Shown: one piece after another, positions 1 through 9,614 of the stretch
Numbering within the stretch: position 1 is the stretch's first letter
Layout: every line of letters begins with the position of its first letter
Assembly (NCBI GenBank): GCA_022071955.1
Contig: JAJVIM010000016.1
Location: forward strand, 24,895-88,894
Length of the DNA: 64,000 nucleotides
Direction of reading: 5' to 3'
Origin: Anaerolineae bacterium
GTDB taxonomy: Bacteria; Chloroflexota; Anaerolineae; 4572-78; J111
The notes under the pieces: generated by a model
The model's database searches: none
Told to the model about the DNA's origin: nothing
Seen by the model: the letters and a program-made list of their open reading frames with translations, nothing else
Translations under genes and position numbers: made by a program

Positions 1-816
1 TTGGTGCTGGTGATGATTCAGGCCATGTTGTCAGACCGGCATCAGGAAAAGCGAGCCATCGCCCTGACTGAGTCTAACGTGATGGCCAGCGTTTTTGCCG
101 CGCTGGCCCCGCTGCTGATTGGCGGCTTTCAGCGGACGGGCTTCGGCTGGCGCAGCGCCCTCTATTTTGGCGCGGCGACGCTGCTGGTAATGGGCCTGCT
201 GTTCAAAGCCCAACCCGTGCCCGAACCTCGCCGCGCGGTTGAAGATAAGTCATCGAGCCGCAAACTGCCGCTGCTGTTTTGGGGTTACTGGCTGGTGGTG
301 GTGCTTTCGGTTTCAGTGGAATGGTGCCTGATTTTTTGGGGCGCGGACTTTCTGGAGAATCAGGCCGGGCTGGCCCGCGTAGATGCCGCCACCGCCATGA
401 GTGTGTTTTTTGGGGCAATGATTGTGGGCCGATTTTGGGGCAGCCGCCTCACCCGGACTACGCCGGGCGCAAACCTGCTCACGCTGGCGCTGAGCACGGC
501 GCTGGTTGGTTTTCCGTTGTTCTGGCTGGCGCGGTCGCCGGTGTTGAATATTGTGGGGCTGTTTATTACCGGGCTGGGCGTGGCCAACCTGTTCCCGCTG
601 ACGCTGTCGGTGGCGGTGGGCGTGGCCGCCCGCCAAATTGATCAGGCCAGCGCCCGCCTGTCGATGGGCGGCGGGACGGCGATTTTGCTGGCGCCGCTGG
701 TTTTGGGCTGGATTGCCGACCAGGTTGGCATTTATCTGGCTTACGGCCTGGTAGTGGTGCTGCTGGTGGCCGCGCTGAGTCTGGTTTTAATCACCAACCG
801 TCTGGCCCGCCGTTAG
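1..816 (+). CDS. MFS transporter, C-terminal part (cut by window edge)
   Basis: The reading frame is open from the first base, so the true start lies upstream and the visible TTG is not a trusted start. The 271 visible residues contain about eight strongly hydrophobic segments. They include a loop rich in charged residues around residues 72-86, which resembles the central cytoplasmic loop between the two halves of a major facilitator superfamily permease. The C-terminal half (glycine-rich helices such as GLFITGLGVANLFPLTLS) is typical of MFS sugar/drug transporters such as the FucP/YbjJ type. Substrate cannot be told. It ends 4 bp inside the convergent DUF3037 gene. Confidence 0.75.
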   Translation: MVLVMIQAMLSDRHQEKRAIALTESNVMASVFAALAPLLIGGFQRTGFGWRSALYFGAATLLVMGLLFKAQPVPEPRRAVEDKSSSRKLPLLFWGYWLVVVLSVSVEWCLIFWGADFLENQAGLARVDAATAMSVFFGAMIVGRFWGSRLTRTTPGANLLTLALSTALVGFPLFWLARSPVLNIVGLFITGLGVANLFPLTLSVAVGVAARQIDQASARLSMGGGTAILLAPLVLGWIADQVGIYLAYGLVVVLLVAALSLVLITNRLARR

Positions 817-1199
817 CACAGCCTGACCATCGCCTGCATCAAATGTTCCAGCGCTTCGGCGGGATCGGTGCACAGGCCAGTATGCACCCCGGAAACCTGA
901 ATGCTGGTGCTGCGCGGCGTCACCAGCCAGTGAAACCGCTCGGCGGGGGCTAACTGGCCGATGGGATGGCTGGCGTCGCCGCTGCAAATGCGTGGAATCA
1001 ATTCAAGGTGATGGCGCACCTTTTCGGGGTCTAGTTGGGGCGCCATTGCCGCCAGTCGCTGTTCATCCAGCTCGATTTTGGCCGCCAGAAAACGCTGGGT
1101 GCGGCAAAACAAAATTACCCCCACGTTGATGAACTCCTCGCGTTCAACATAGGGTACCACCCGGACAACTGCGTAATCAAACGAGTTTGTGGTGGGCAT
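813..1199 (-). CDS. DUF3037 family protein
   Basis: A small protein of about 128 residues whose N-terminus (Y-A-V-V-R-V-V-P-Y-V-E-R-E-E-F-I-N-V-G-V-I-L-F) matches the DUF3037 family as I remember it. I placed the start at the internal Met (MPTTNSF) at 1199; an in-frame Met 6 codons upstream (1217) is an alternative. Its 5' end overlaps the 3' end of the HipA-like kinase gene by 23 bp, so the two are probably translationally coupled. DUF3037 genes are commonly found next to HipA-like genes. Biochemical function of the family is unknown. Confidence 0.75.
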   Translation of the reverse strand: MPTTNSFDYAVVRVVPYVEREEFINVGVILFCRTQRFLAAKIELDEQRLAAMAPQLDPEKVRHHLELIPRICSGDASHPIGQLAPAERFHWLVTPRSTSIQVSGVHTGLCTDPAEALEHLMQAMVRLC

Positions 1200-1965
1200 T
1201 AATCGCTTCCTCCACAAAGATTGGCGCGGCAGCCAGCCGGTTTTGCAGATAGGCGACGTAGGCCGCGCGATGTTTTTTGCGCGTAGAAAACGTAGATTCC
1301 TGACCCAGCCAGTTATCCGGAATTTGAGCTACAATATCTGACAGCAGTTTTTTGGTTAACCGCGGCCGCAATTCGGCATCGGCCTGCGATAGCTGGCTGG
1401 CAAACGGCAGCAGGGTGTGGTTGTTGATCAGGCTAAAAGGCGTTTGGCTGCGGGTTAAATAGTTGTCATCCCAACTGTGATGAAAATAAAACGCCGCCCC
1501 GTGATCAATGAGCCACAGGGTGTCGCCGCAGATGAGCATATTGACGTTGCGCGCGGTGCGGTCAACGTTGGTGATGTAGGCGTCAAACCAAACAATTTTA
1601 GAAGCCAGCTCCGGCGCGGGCGGCGGTTTGAGCAGTTGGTTAAAATCAAAGGCGTTGGGCAGGTAGCGCAGCCCCAGGTTTAACCGGCCGGCACTGGCCT
1701 TGAGTAAATCCTGAATTTCGGGGTCTGGCTCAGAGCGCGCCAGCATGGGATCAAGCTCCATAAACACAATTTCCGGAATGAGCAGGCCCAACGACCGGCC
1801 GATTTCGCCGGCGAGCAACTCGGCGATGAGCGCCTTTGGCCCCTGGCCGGCGCCTACAAATTTCATTACGTAAAGTTGATTGTCATCGGCTTCAACAATG
1901 GCCGGCAGCGAACCGCCTTCGCGCAGGGGAGTAACGTAGCGGGTTGCCGTTACAGTTTTAATCAT
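1177..1965 (-). CDS. HipA-like kinase-fold protein
   Basis: A 262-residue protein resembling the short HipA-family kinases, which lack the HipA N-terminal subdomain. Visible kinase-like signatures are the N-terminal beta strand with a possible nucleotide-binding Lys (QLYVMKFVG), a catalytic-loop-like TNVDRTARNVN, and a metal-binding-like LWLIDHG. It lies 30 bp downstream of a response regulator and directly upstream of, and overlapping, a DUF3037 gene. The pair HipA-like plus DUF3037 recurs in bacteria. No HipB-type HTH antitoxin is next to it, so a classical HipBA toxin-antitoxin role is not supported. Substrate is unknown. Confidence 0.75.
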   Translation of the reverse strand: MIKTVTATRYVTPLREGGSLPAIVEADDNQLYVMKFVGAGQGPKALIAELLAGEIGRSLGLLIPEIVFMELDPMLARSEPDPEIQDLLKASAGRLNLGLRYLPNAFDFNQLLKPPPAPELASKIVWFDAYITNVDRTARNVNMLICGDTLWLIDHGAAFYFHHSWDDNYLTRSQTPFSLINNHTLLPFASQLSQADAELRPRLTKKLLSDIVAQIPDNWLGQESTFSTRKKHRAAYVAYLQNRLAAAPIFVEEAINAHHKLV

Positions 1966-1995
1966 GATTATCCTTTTTGAGGGTGGGTGAGATTA

Positions 1996-2607
1996 TTACA
2001 TATTGCTCAGAAAGCCGGGATACAGCCGGTTCATACAATCCGGGCACAGGCCGTGGCTAAATTCCACGTCGCTGTGCTCGCTGATGTACACTTCAACTTC
2101 CTGCCAGTAGCCCGCGTCGTCTCTGATTTTTTTGCAGTTGGCACAAATGGGCAGCAGCCCGCTGAGCTGTTTCACGTGGGCCAGCGCCAGTTCCAACTCC
2201 GCGTTGAGGCGGCGAAGCGCCATCAGGTCTTTAAACCGACCCATCGCAATGGTAATTGCCCGATCAATTTCGTGCTCGTTGGGCGGTTTAACCAGGTAGG
2301 CTCCGGCCCCGGCCTGGCTGGCCTGCTGCACCAACTCCGGCGAATCGTAAGCGGTGAGGATGACCACCGGCACCGGGGTGTTGTTAATGATATTAGCTGT
2401 GGCAGCAATGCCGCCCAAATTGGGCATTTCAAGGTCCATCAAAACCACGTGCGGCTGATGGCTCTGCACCATCTCAATGGCCTGGAGGCCGTCGAGCGCC
2501 CGGCCCACCACTTCATAGCCCGTATCTTCCAGCATGCCGTGAATCATTTCGCCAACCATCGGGTCATCTTCGGCAATGAGTACTTTAATCGGGTTCGAGT
2601 TCGTCAT
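1996..2607 (-). CDS. Response regulator with C-terminal double-CxxC motif
   Basis: Residues 1-125 are a receiver domain: acidic pair after VLIAEDD, phosphoacceptor Asp in VVLMDLEMPN and the conserved Lys in YLVKPP. A helical linker leads to a short C-terminal module with two cysteine pairs (CANC and CPDC) around KKIRDDAGYWQEVE. This module recurs at the ends of many sensory proteins and looks like a small metal-binding knuckle. There is no DNA-binding domain, so it probably acts by protein contact. Its ATG overlaps the TGA of the upstream histidine kinase gene (ATGA), so the two are a coupled two-component pair. Confidence 0.88.
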   Translation of the reverse strand: MTNSNPIKVLIAEDDPMVGEMIHGMLEDTGYEVVGRALDGLQAIEMVQSHQPHVVLMDLEMPNLGGIAATANIINNTPVPVVILTAYDSPELVQQASQAGAGAYLVKPPNEHEIDRAITIAMGRFKDLMALRRLNAELELALAHVKQLSGLLPICANCKKIRDDAGYWQEVEVYISEHSDVEFSHGLCPDCMNRLYPGFLSNM

Positions 2608-5558
2608 TGTTTGGCCTCGTGAATCTGTTCGGAAAACTCAATTACGGTTACGGCACCGTTCTCATTATACATTGAAAATGTGCCCAGCAAACCATCACGA
2701 ATTAATGTTTCAACCAGATACAACCCCACATTCTGTTGTTGGTTCTCCAAAATATTCGGCGGAAATCCCGGCCCGTCGTCCCGGTATTCAAGCCGAATCA
2801 GCGGGCCGTTTTGGCTGATGTTCACCGTAATGCAAACGGTATTCCGCAGACCCAGAGCATATTTGAGCGAATTGGTGGCCAGCTCGTTGATTACCAGCGC
2901 CAGATTGTTGGCCTGTTTGGGCACAACCACCACCGGCGACGGCCGGACGCTGACCGTTACTTTGGCCTCCGGCGAAAGCGAGTGCAGCGTCGCATCGATC
3001 AATTTTTTGGCGATTTTGTCCAGCGGTAGCGGCGTCCACTCCGCGGCCGATAGCAGGTGATGCACCACCGATAACCCTTTAACCCGGTTGATCAGGTCTT
3101 GCATGATGTTTTGGTAGATTGCATCATCTTTAACGCCGCTGTGGCGGCGCTCGGCGTAAAGCAGGCCAATAATGGCCGACAGGTTATTTTTTACCCGATG
3201 GTTAACCTCACGCAGCAGCACGGCTTTTGCTTCGGCGTCGTGCCGGGCCTGCTCAAACAGCCGCGAATTTTCAATAGACACCGCCACCTGATTGGCAAAC
3301 GGCACCACCAGCCGAATGTGGTCTTTGTTAAAAAAGCCCGGCTGAAAACTGTCGATGGTGAGCATACCAATCATTCGCTCTCTGATCATTAGCGGCACTC
3401 CCAACCACGAGCGGATGCTATCGTGGGGCCATTCAAAGTAGTGTCGATGACCATCCCAAACATCAGAGATGACAATGGGCTGTTTTTCCCTGACGGCGCG
3501 GGCGTTAATATTATCCTCTTTAATGGAGAAGCGCAAACCCATAATTTTCTCCGGTTCTTTAAACCCGCGCCCGCTGATAATTTCCAGATAATCATTTTGC
3601 AGCAATTGCGCCGAGGCGCTGTCGTAAGGTACAACCTGCTCAAGTTGCTCCAAAATCCGCGCTACCCGTTCATTAAAACTCAACGGTTCGGTGACGGCGG
3701 CGGTAACCTGCCGCAAAATCTCGGCTTCTTGCCAGCGGCGTTGTGTTTCTTCAAGCAGTTGAACTTTGGCCAATGCCAGCGCGATTTGCTGGCCAATTTG
3801 CTCGGCCTGGGTAATTTCTGTGCCGGAAAACTGGTGCGGTGAGTTATAAAAAATGATGGCCGCCCCCAGTTTTTGCTGGCCGGCCACAAAAGGGATGCCC
3901 ATCAGCCAGCGCCTGTCGAAGGTTTCCGCAGATTTGCGGTGAATAATTGGGCTGGTTTTGCTATTCTCAACCACCAGTGGCCGGCCGGATTCAAACAAAG
4001 CCGCAGTCAATGTTTGCTCGTTAGGGTGGACTTCAATTGAAAAGAATTTGCGCCGGTTTTCCGGTGTGGCGCCATCGACGGCAATTGGTACGGGGATCTG
4101 GTTAACTTCGTCCCACAGAATAAAATAGCAGCTATCTGCGTTATACAGCGCCCGTAGTTTTTTCACCAGAATATCCAGCATCGTCTGCAAATCCGGCGCA
4201 TCGAGCGCGGCCCGGGTAATATCGCTCAACGAGGCCAGAAACTGTTCGTGCTGGCGGCGTTCCTGCTCCACCAGCCGGCGCTCGGTAATGTCTTTGCCGG
4301 TTGATACAAAATGCGTGATGTTGCCGGCTGCGTCTCGGAGCGGCGTAATGGTTTTTTCTTCGTAAAATAGTTCCCCGTTTTTCTTTTTGCTAACCAGCAC
4401 ATCCCGAAAAGTTTTGCCGGCCAAAATCCGGGCCCACAACTGCACATAAAATTCGGGCGGGTGCTGGCCGGATTTCAAAATGCGCGGCGTTTGCCCAACC
4501 ACTTCGGCGTGGCAATAGCCGGTTAAGGCCTCAAAAGCAGGGTTTACGTATTCGATAACCCCATTTTTATCGGTAATGATGACGGCATCGCCGGTTTGTT
4601 CAACCACGCTGGCATGTTTGCGCATTAATTCTTCGGCCTGGCGCTGCACGTTCAAATCACGGCTAAAGGTTAGCGCAGCCGGGTGGCCCTCAAATTCAAT
4701 TGGCACCGAGGTTGACTCAACCGGATGGATGGTGCCATCGGGGTGGATCAGTTCAAGTTCCAGCGGGGGATTGGCCTGCCCGTTGGCAATGCGCCGGAGC
4801 CGTTCTTTAACAATTGCCTGTGAGGCCGGGGCAACGGTTTGCATAATAGGCGTGCCAAGCAGCTCTTCTGGCCGGTTGAAACCCAGTAATCGCAGGCCGG
4901 CCGGATTGGCAAATACGTAGTTGCCATCCTGCGCCACCAAAATGGAGATTGGCGCGGCATTAAACAGAGTCCGGTAATTTTTTTCCTGTTGCTGTAGTTT
5001 TTGGTGGGCGGCCGCCAGATCGGCGGTGCGGGCTTCAACCAGTTGTTCCAGATTGTGCTGATAATTTGCCAGCTCTTCCAGCGCGTGCCAGCGCTCTTCT
5101 TCCACGCTCACCGCCGAAGCCAGCAATCCCAGTAAATGGTGATCATCCTCGCTGGGCGTAAACGGTTTGTCAAACATCACGCTTAGCGCTCCAACCGCCC
5201 GTGACCCGCGCTGCACCGCCCGGCCCATGTAGGTTTGCAGGTTGTAGCCGGCCACGTTGGGGTCGGTGTGGGCGTAATGGGTTTGGGGCAGGTTGGGCAC
5301 GTAAACCACATCTGTGGCCCCCTTTTTGATCACATCAAAGCAAATGCAGCCTTCGGCGGGATTTACGGGGTTGTAATCTGGCGGGGTTTGCCACTGCGCG
5401 GTGGTGATGAGTTTGTCGCCCTCAAGCCGATTATACAGGGCGCAGGTAGCGCCCAGCAGGCTGCCGGCCAGGCCGGTAAGCTGGCGAATGTTTGCCAGCG
5501 GGTCTATTCCAAACTCAAGAAAACATTGATTTATTTTATCAAGCCGCTGCTGAACCAT
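2604..5558 (-). CDS. Multi-sensor GAF/PAS histidine kinase (HisKA_2 type)
   Basis: A 984-residue sensor kinase with no clear membrane segment, so probably cytoplasmic. Order of parts: N-terminal GAF-like domain (about 10-170), coiled coil, two PAS domains (about 195-310 and 315-435; the second ends ITHFVSTGKDITERR), two GAF domains (about 440-600 and 620-770), then HisKA_2 with phosphoacceptor His787 in EVNHRVKNNLS and a C-terminal HATPase with the DDGPGFP G-box. The HisKA_2 class often pairs with receivers lacking DNA-binding output, which fits the response regulator that overlaps its stop codon by 4 bp. Signals sensed cannot be read from sequence. Confidence 0.9.
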   Translation of the reverse strand: MVQQRLDKINQCFLEFGIDPLANIRQLTGLAGSLLGATCALYNRLEGDKLITTAQWQTPPDYNPVNPAEGCICFDVIKKGATDVVYVPNLPQTHYAHTDPNVAGYNLQTYMGRAVQRGSRAVGALSVMFDKPFTPSEDDHHLLGLLASAVSVEEERWHALEELANYQHNLEQLVEARTADLAAAHQKLQQQEKNYRTLFNAAPISILVAQDGNYVFANPAGLRLLGFNRPEELLGTPIMQTVAPASQAIVKERLRRIANGQANPPLELELIHPDGTIHPVESTSVPIEFEGHPAALTFSRDLNVQRQAEELMRKHASVVEQTGDAVIITDKNGVIEYVNPAFEALTGYCHAEVVGQTPRILKSGQHPPEFYVQLWARILAGKTFRDVLVSKKKNGELFYEEKTITPLRDAAGNITHFVSTGKDITERRLVEQERRQHEQFLASLSDITRAALDAPDLQTMLDILVKKLRALYNADSCYFILWDEVNQIPVPIAVDGATPENRRKFFSIEVHPNEQTLTAALFESGRPLVVENSKTSPIIHRKSAETFDRRWLMGIPFVAGQQKLGAAIIFYNSPHQFSGTEITQAEQIGQQIALALAKVQLLEETQRRWQEAEILRQVTAAVTEPLSFNERVARILEQLEQVVPYDSASAQLLQNDYLEIISGRGFKEPEKIMGLRFSIKEDNINARAVREKQPIVISDVWDGHRHYFEWPHDSIRSWLGVPLMIRERMIGMLTIDSFQPGFFNKDHIRLVVPFANQVAVSIENSRLFEQARHDAEAKAVLLREVNHRVKNNLSAIIGLLYAERRHSGVKDDAIYQNIMQDLINRVKGLSVVHHLLSAAEWTPLPLDKIAKKLIDATLHSLSPEAKVTVSVRPSPVVVVPKQANNLALVINELATNSLKYALGLRNTVCITVNISQNGPLIRLEYRDDGPGFPPNILENQQQNVGLYLVETLIRDGLLGTFSMYNENGAVTVIEFSEQIHEAKQ

Positions 5559-5715
5559 AGTGGGGCTATTATTGTGATATCGATAGTTAAATTATTAAGA
5601 TTATCGGCACAACCGGCATTAAACTTAATACAGTACCAATTGACCCTTTTATTTTGCCGAAAGCTTCGCTAAAATGATTATAACCGAATAAACGGGGATA
5701 AGCCAGAGGTTTTTA

Positions 5716-6864
5716 ATGGCGAGTAAGGAACGCATTTTAATCGTCGATGATGATACGGTAACTTTGAAACTGGCCTCGCATGTTTTTGAAAAGGCCGGGT
5801 ACGAGGTTTTTACTGCCAGCCACGGCAGTGAAGGGCTGCAAAAAGTTGAAAATCTTCAGCCGGCTCTGATAATTTTAGATGTTATGATGCCGGATATGAG
5901 CGGCCTGGAAGTGTGCGAGCGTTTACGCGCCAATCCGGCTACCGCCTGGCTGCCCATTATTTTACTCAGCGCCAAAACCGCTGTTGATGACAAGCTCGAT
6001 GGGTTTCAGGCGGGCGCGGATGATTACGTGGCCAAGCCGGTCTCCCATAAAGAATTGCTGGCCCGGGCCGGCGCACTCCTGGCCCGCAGCCGGCGGGTGT
6101 TACAACCCAAAGGCCGGGTTATCGCGGTGGTGGGGGTTAAAGGCGGCGTGGGTGTAACAACTGTCGCCACCAACGTAGCCACTCAGTTGGCGCTACAGGA
6201 AAAGCCCGTTATCCTGGCCGAACTGCGCGCCAACCGCGGCACAGTTCGGCAAAACCTCAATATTTCACCCGCCGAAGATTTGGGCGGGCTGCTGCTCAAA
6301 AACCCGGCCGACATCAAAACCACGGATGTGGCCCGGCGGGTGGTTCAGCATACATCCGGGGTGCGGCTGCTGGTTAGTCCCCTCAACTCGGCGCAGGACG
6401 CGCTGTTAACCGAAGCACACGTTAATCTTATTCTGGAAACGTTGATGACTCAGGCAGCTTATGTGCTGCTGGATTTGCCGGCGATTTCCGGCAGCGGCGT
6501 GCAGTGGGCGCTGGAAAAAGCCGACCAGATTTTGCTGGTGCTGGAGCCGGAAGCGGTTTCAATTGCCTGCGCTCGTGACGATTTGGAACTGCTTAAATCG
6601 TGGAGCCTGCTCGACCGCACCCGGCTGACCGTGGTTTCCCGGGCGCGCTCCAGTAACCTCATTGCCCCCGCCGATATTGAAAAAGAACTGGGCATTTCGG
6701 TGATCGGCGTTATTCCGCCCTCGCCAGAAGTTTTCTACCTGACGGCCAGCCTGGGCAAACCGGCGGTGCTCTCCAAGCCAGACACGCTGGCCGCAGAAAG
6801 TCTGGTCAAACTGACGTATGCTGTGGTCAACCACCTGCCTGTGGCTACGGCAGCGTGGCGCTAA
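5716..6864 (+). CDS. Receiver domain fused to MinD/CpaE-like ATPase
   Basis: Residues 1-125 form a receiver domain (IDDDTVT acidic pair, phosphoacceptor in LIILDVMMPD, Lys in YVAKPV). Residues about 132-380 form a SIMIBI/MinD-type ATPase with a deviant Walker A motif, KGGVGVTT. This layout is that of CpaE, the localisation factor of tad/Flp pilus systems, although no pilus genes are in the window. The start at 5716 is preceded by CAGAGG. It is divergent from the histidine kinase at 2604-5558 with 157 bp between them. An orphan partitioning or localisation ATPase under phosphorylation control is an inference. Confidence 0.82.
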   Translation: MASKERILIVDDDTVTLKLASHVFEKAGYEVFTASHGSEGLQKVENLQPALIILDVMMPDMSGLEVCERLRANPATAWLPIILLSAKTAVDDKLDGFQAGADDYVAKPVSHKELLARAGALLARSRRVLQPKGRVIAVVGVKGGVGVTTVATNVATQLALQEKPVILAELRANRGTVRQNLNISPAEDLGGLLLKNPADIKTTDVARRVVQHTSGVRLLVSPLNSAQDALLTEAHVNLILETLMTQAAYVLLDLPAISGSGVQWALEKADQILLVLEPEAVSIACARDDLELLKSWSLLDRTRLTVVSRARSSNLIAPADIEKELGISVIGVIPPSPEVFYLTASLGKPAVLSKPDTLAAESLVKLTYAVVNHLPVATAAWR

Positions 6865-6987
6865 AACCCCCTGAAATTGCAGAATCCGGCAAGTTGTGTT
6901 AGTGTTGGCGATGAAAAATTGCCCGCTTGTTTTGCCTCGCACCTATTTTCCCGGCGCAAGACCCAAGCGATTGAAAGGTAAACGGCC

Positions 6988-8016
6988 ATGCCCAAAATAG
7001 CCTTCCCCCTGCTGATTGTCACGCTATTTTTGGCGGGATGTCAGCTCCGGCCTGTAGTGCCGCCCCGCCCACCAGAAACCAAAATTGCGTTTATGACCAA
7101 CCGCGACGGTAACTTTGAAATTTACACCAGTAACCGCGATGGCAGCAACCCGGTCAACCTGACCAATAGCGACGGCAACGAGGGCGTCCCGGCCTGGTCG
7201 GGCCGGGCGCAGGCGTTTGCCTTTTTAAGTGACGGCAGCGGCGAAGGGTTGCTGATAAACCGTATGGACCGCGACGGCGCCAACCCAAGCCGGTTGAGCG
7301 ACCAGATTCCGGCCAGCGCCAGCCCCCCCGTGTGGTCGCCCACCGGCGAGTGGATTGCCTTTGGCAGCAACATTGCCGGCAACGCCGATGTATTTTTGGT
7401 TGACCCCACCGGCGCTACGGTGATCAACCTCACCGATAACCCGGCCAACGACGTGTTTGAGGATTGGTCGCCGGATGGCAGCTCGCTGCTGTTCCTGTCT
7501 GACCGCGATGGCACGATTGCCGGCTACTCGGTGCCGGTAGGCGGCGGGCAGGCCACGCCCGTTACCGATTTGCAAGTTAACAGCGGCGGGCTGGATTTAT
7601 CGCCGGATGGCAGCAAACTTTTATTTATGTCTGACCGCGACGGCGATATTGAAATTTACGCCTCCGACGCCGCCGGCGGCAACGTAACCCGGCTAACCAA
7701 CTCACCCGGCTTTGACGGCTTCCCCACGTGGTCGCCCAATGGCAGCAAAATTGCCTTTTTAACCAATCGAGATGGCAACGCCGAAATCTACGTGATGAAC
7801 GCCGATGGCAGCAGCCCGGTTAATGTCACCAACTCGCCCGAAGCCCAGGAATCAATGGAGGGCGATTATAGCTGGTCGCCAGACAGCCGGCAAATTATGT
7901 TCCACACCAACCGCGATGGCGATGTGGAAGTGTACGTGGTCAATGCCGATGGCAGTAACCCCACCAATATCAGCCACAACCCGGCCATCGATATTGGCTC
8001 GGTTTGGGTGCGTTAA
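6988..8016 (+). CDS. TolB-like PD40 beta-propeller lipoprotein
   Basis: The N-terminus is a lipoprotein signal peptide: MPKIAFP, a hydrophobic stretch and the lipobox LAGC with Cys18. The rest (to 342) is a series of about six WD40-like/PD40 blades with repeating WSP, SDRDG, EIY and DGS(N/S)P motifs, as in the C-terminal propeller of TolB. There is no TolB N-terminal domain and no tol genes nearby, so the role is unlikely to be Tol-Pal. Such proteins are usually exported, membrane-anchored binding scaffolds. Its 3' end overlaps the convergent UGPase gene by 4 bp. Confidence 0.85.
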   Translation: MPKIAFPLLIVTLFLAGCQLRPVVPPRPPETKIAFMTNRDGNFEIYTSNRDGSNPVNLTNSDGNEGVPAWSGRAQAFAFLSDGSGEGLLINRMDRDGANPSRLSDQIPASASPPVWSPTGEWIAFGSNIAGNADVFLVDPTGATVINLTDNPANDVFEDWSPDGSSLLFLSDRDGTIAGYSVPVGGGQATPVTDLQVNSGGLDLSPDGSKLLFMSDRDGDIEIYASDAAGGNVTRLTNSPGFDGFPTWSPNGSKIAFLTNRDGNAEIYVMNADGSSPVNVTNSPEAQESMEGDYSWSPDSRQIMFHTNRDGDVEVYVVNADGSNPTNISHNPAIDIGSVWVR

Positions 8017-9404
8017 ATCGCCGGCCACCGGCCGGAGATTTCCGTGTCAGCCTCAATAGTTATTTGCCGCTCCGTGGAATTTACCAGTTCCACGGAGTTT
8101 TTTAATGTTACGCCCCGGCCAAATTTAAAGTCACCCTTAATAGTCAGCCGCTCGCATTCTAACAGCGATGGCGCGCCGTGCGGAAATCGGGCCTCCAGAT
8201 CATCGATGAGCTGGTAATAGCGCGGGTCAAGCTCGATGACCATTGGCCCCAACCGGCGTTCCGGGTTGGGCGCAATCTGAAATTCATCGCTCAAAACATA
8301 ATTGTCGGAGCGCACATCCAGCAGGTCGTTGGTTTTTTTGATGGGCGCAAACCGCGCGCGGGGCACGCGCACCGCCTGCGCGCCCTCAAACACCGCTATC
8401 GCCGAACCCATTGCCGTTTCTAGCTGGTACACCGGCGGCGATGTGGGATCGCGGGGGTCAAGCGTTTTACTGTTGCGGATCATCGCCAGCCCCAGTACAT
8501 TTTCTTTGGCCGCCAGCAGCCCGTGGAGCGTGGGCAGGTGCAGCCACAGGTTGTTGGTGTTAAAATATTGGTGGCGGGCAATATCCTGAAATGTAGCCAT
8601 ATCCTCATCCGGGCACTGAGCCGACTCGCGCAAAATGAGCTGGCCGGTGGGCAGTTTGGCCAGGTGGCCGCCTTTTTTGTCCGCTTCGGTGCGGTCGGCA
8701 ACTTCCATCATAAACGGCAGTTCATTTTTAACAAAATACCCCAAAATCGATGGCTCCAGAATCGCCCCTAAATTATCCACGTTAGACACAAAAACGTAGT
8801 GGTAGCCGGCTTGCAGCAGGGTAGATAGCATGCCGCTGGTGACCAGCGCGGTGTAAATATCGCCGTGGCCGGGCGGGCACCATTCCAGGCCGGGATCGGC
8901 GGGCCAGGTAGCCGGGCTAAAATCGGCCCGGAGCACTTTGGGAACTTTGTGCTGCAAAAAATCCAGCGGGATGCCGCGCCACAGATACGGGTACAGTTTG
9001 AGCGCGGCCAGCGAATCGGCGTGGGTGTTGTAGCTGTTCATCAACACCAGCGGCAGCCCGGCAAGCTGCACCTGCCGGGCGATAATATCCAGAAATGTCA
9101 GCCCCTCTTTTACGCTGAGCAGAGATTTGGCTTTTTCCAGCCCCATACTGGTGCCCAGCCCACCGTTCAATTTGAGCAGCACTGTTTGGGCCATCGCTTT
9201 GCGGCCAATTTCGGCCAGTTCAACCGGAAACTCTGCTACATTGGGCAGCGACTCAACTGGCTCGATGCTGCTTTCCGGGATCAACCCGGTTTGGCCCTGC
9301 ACCAGTTGGTGATAGTAGTGCTCAAAATTTTTAATGACAATTTGGGGTAACCCTTCGGCCTGCATTTTTTGGGCAAAAGGGGCAAAATTTCCTGGCACGG
9401 TCAT
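8013..9404 (-). CDS. UTP--glucose-1-phosphate uridylyltransferase (UDPGP family)
   Basis: A 463-residue protein of the eukaryotic-type UDPGP nucleotidyltransferase family, not the GalU type usual in bacteria. The nucleotide-binding loop LNGGLGTSMGLEKAK lies around residue 70, followed by FLDI, MNSYNTH and a VSNVDNLGA metal/sugar-binding motif. The C-terminus is a left-handed beta-helix-like tail. It makes UDP-glucose from UTP and glucose-1-phosphate for polysaccharide or glycolipid synthesis. I chose the second Met (MTVPGNF) because GGAGG then lies 8 nt upstream; the Met at 9410 leaves only 2 nt. Confidence 0.88.
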   Translation of the reverse strand: MTVPGNFAPFAQKMQAEGLPQIVIKNFEHYYHQLVQGQTGLIPESSIEPVESLPNVAEFPVELAEIGRKAMAQTVLLKLNGGLGTSMGLEKAKSLLSVKEGLTFLDIIARQVQLAGLPLVLMNSYNTHADSLAALKLYPYLWRGIPLDFLQHKVPKVLRADFSPATWPADPGLEWCPPGHGDIYTALVTSGMLSTLLQAGYHYVFVSNVDNLGAILEPSILGYFVKNELPFMMEVADRTEADKKGGHLAKLPTGQLILRESAQCPDEDMATFQDIARHQYFNTNNLWLHLPTLHGLLAAKENVLGLAMIRNSKTLDPRDPTSPPVYQLETAMGSAIAVFEGAQAVRVPRARFAPIKKTNDLLDVRSDNYVLSDEFQIAPNPERRLGPMVIELDPRYYQLIDDLEARFPHGAPSLLECERLTIKGDFKFGRGVTLKNSVELVNSTERQITIEADTEISGRWPAI

Positions 9405-9560
9405 GCTCATTTCCTCCGGTGGTAAAAGCTTTGGTTGACCCCTACCTTCCCTACCAATTTTAAGGGGCGGCCTGGTGTCAAAATGACTTTTTTACTCCTC
9501 TCCTCAACCCACCTGTGCCCCGCGGGGTTACTTCCCAAATTGGGGGGAAGTGATTGATTT

Positions 9561-9599
9561 GGTGTGGTTTTGGGCGGCATTGCCGCCCAAAACCACACC
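9561..9599. terminator. Long perfect palindrome, 19-bp arms
   Basis: Two 19-nt arms that are exact reverse complements are separated by one base (9580). It lies downstream of lpdA and is followed towards lpdA by an A/T-rich stretch and a second hairpin at 9615-9647. The position suggests transcription termination for the pdh operon. It belongs to a set of similar long palindromes at 42685, 46085 and 63947. Confidence 0.6.
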
Positions 9600-9614
9600 A
9601 AAAAAGTTTTTTCT

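Noticed and set aside
1177..1965. HipBA toxin-antitoxin module
   Set aside because: No HipB-like HTH protein is adjacent and the HipA N-terminal subdomain is missing.
1987..2622. Open frame of 211 codons opposite the response regulator gene
   Set aside because: His/Asn/Val-rich composition typical of antisense shadow; the minus-strand receiver domain is unmistakable.
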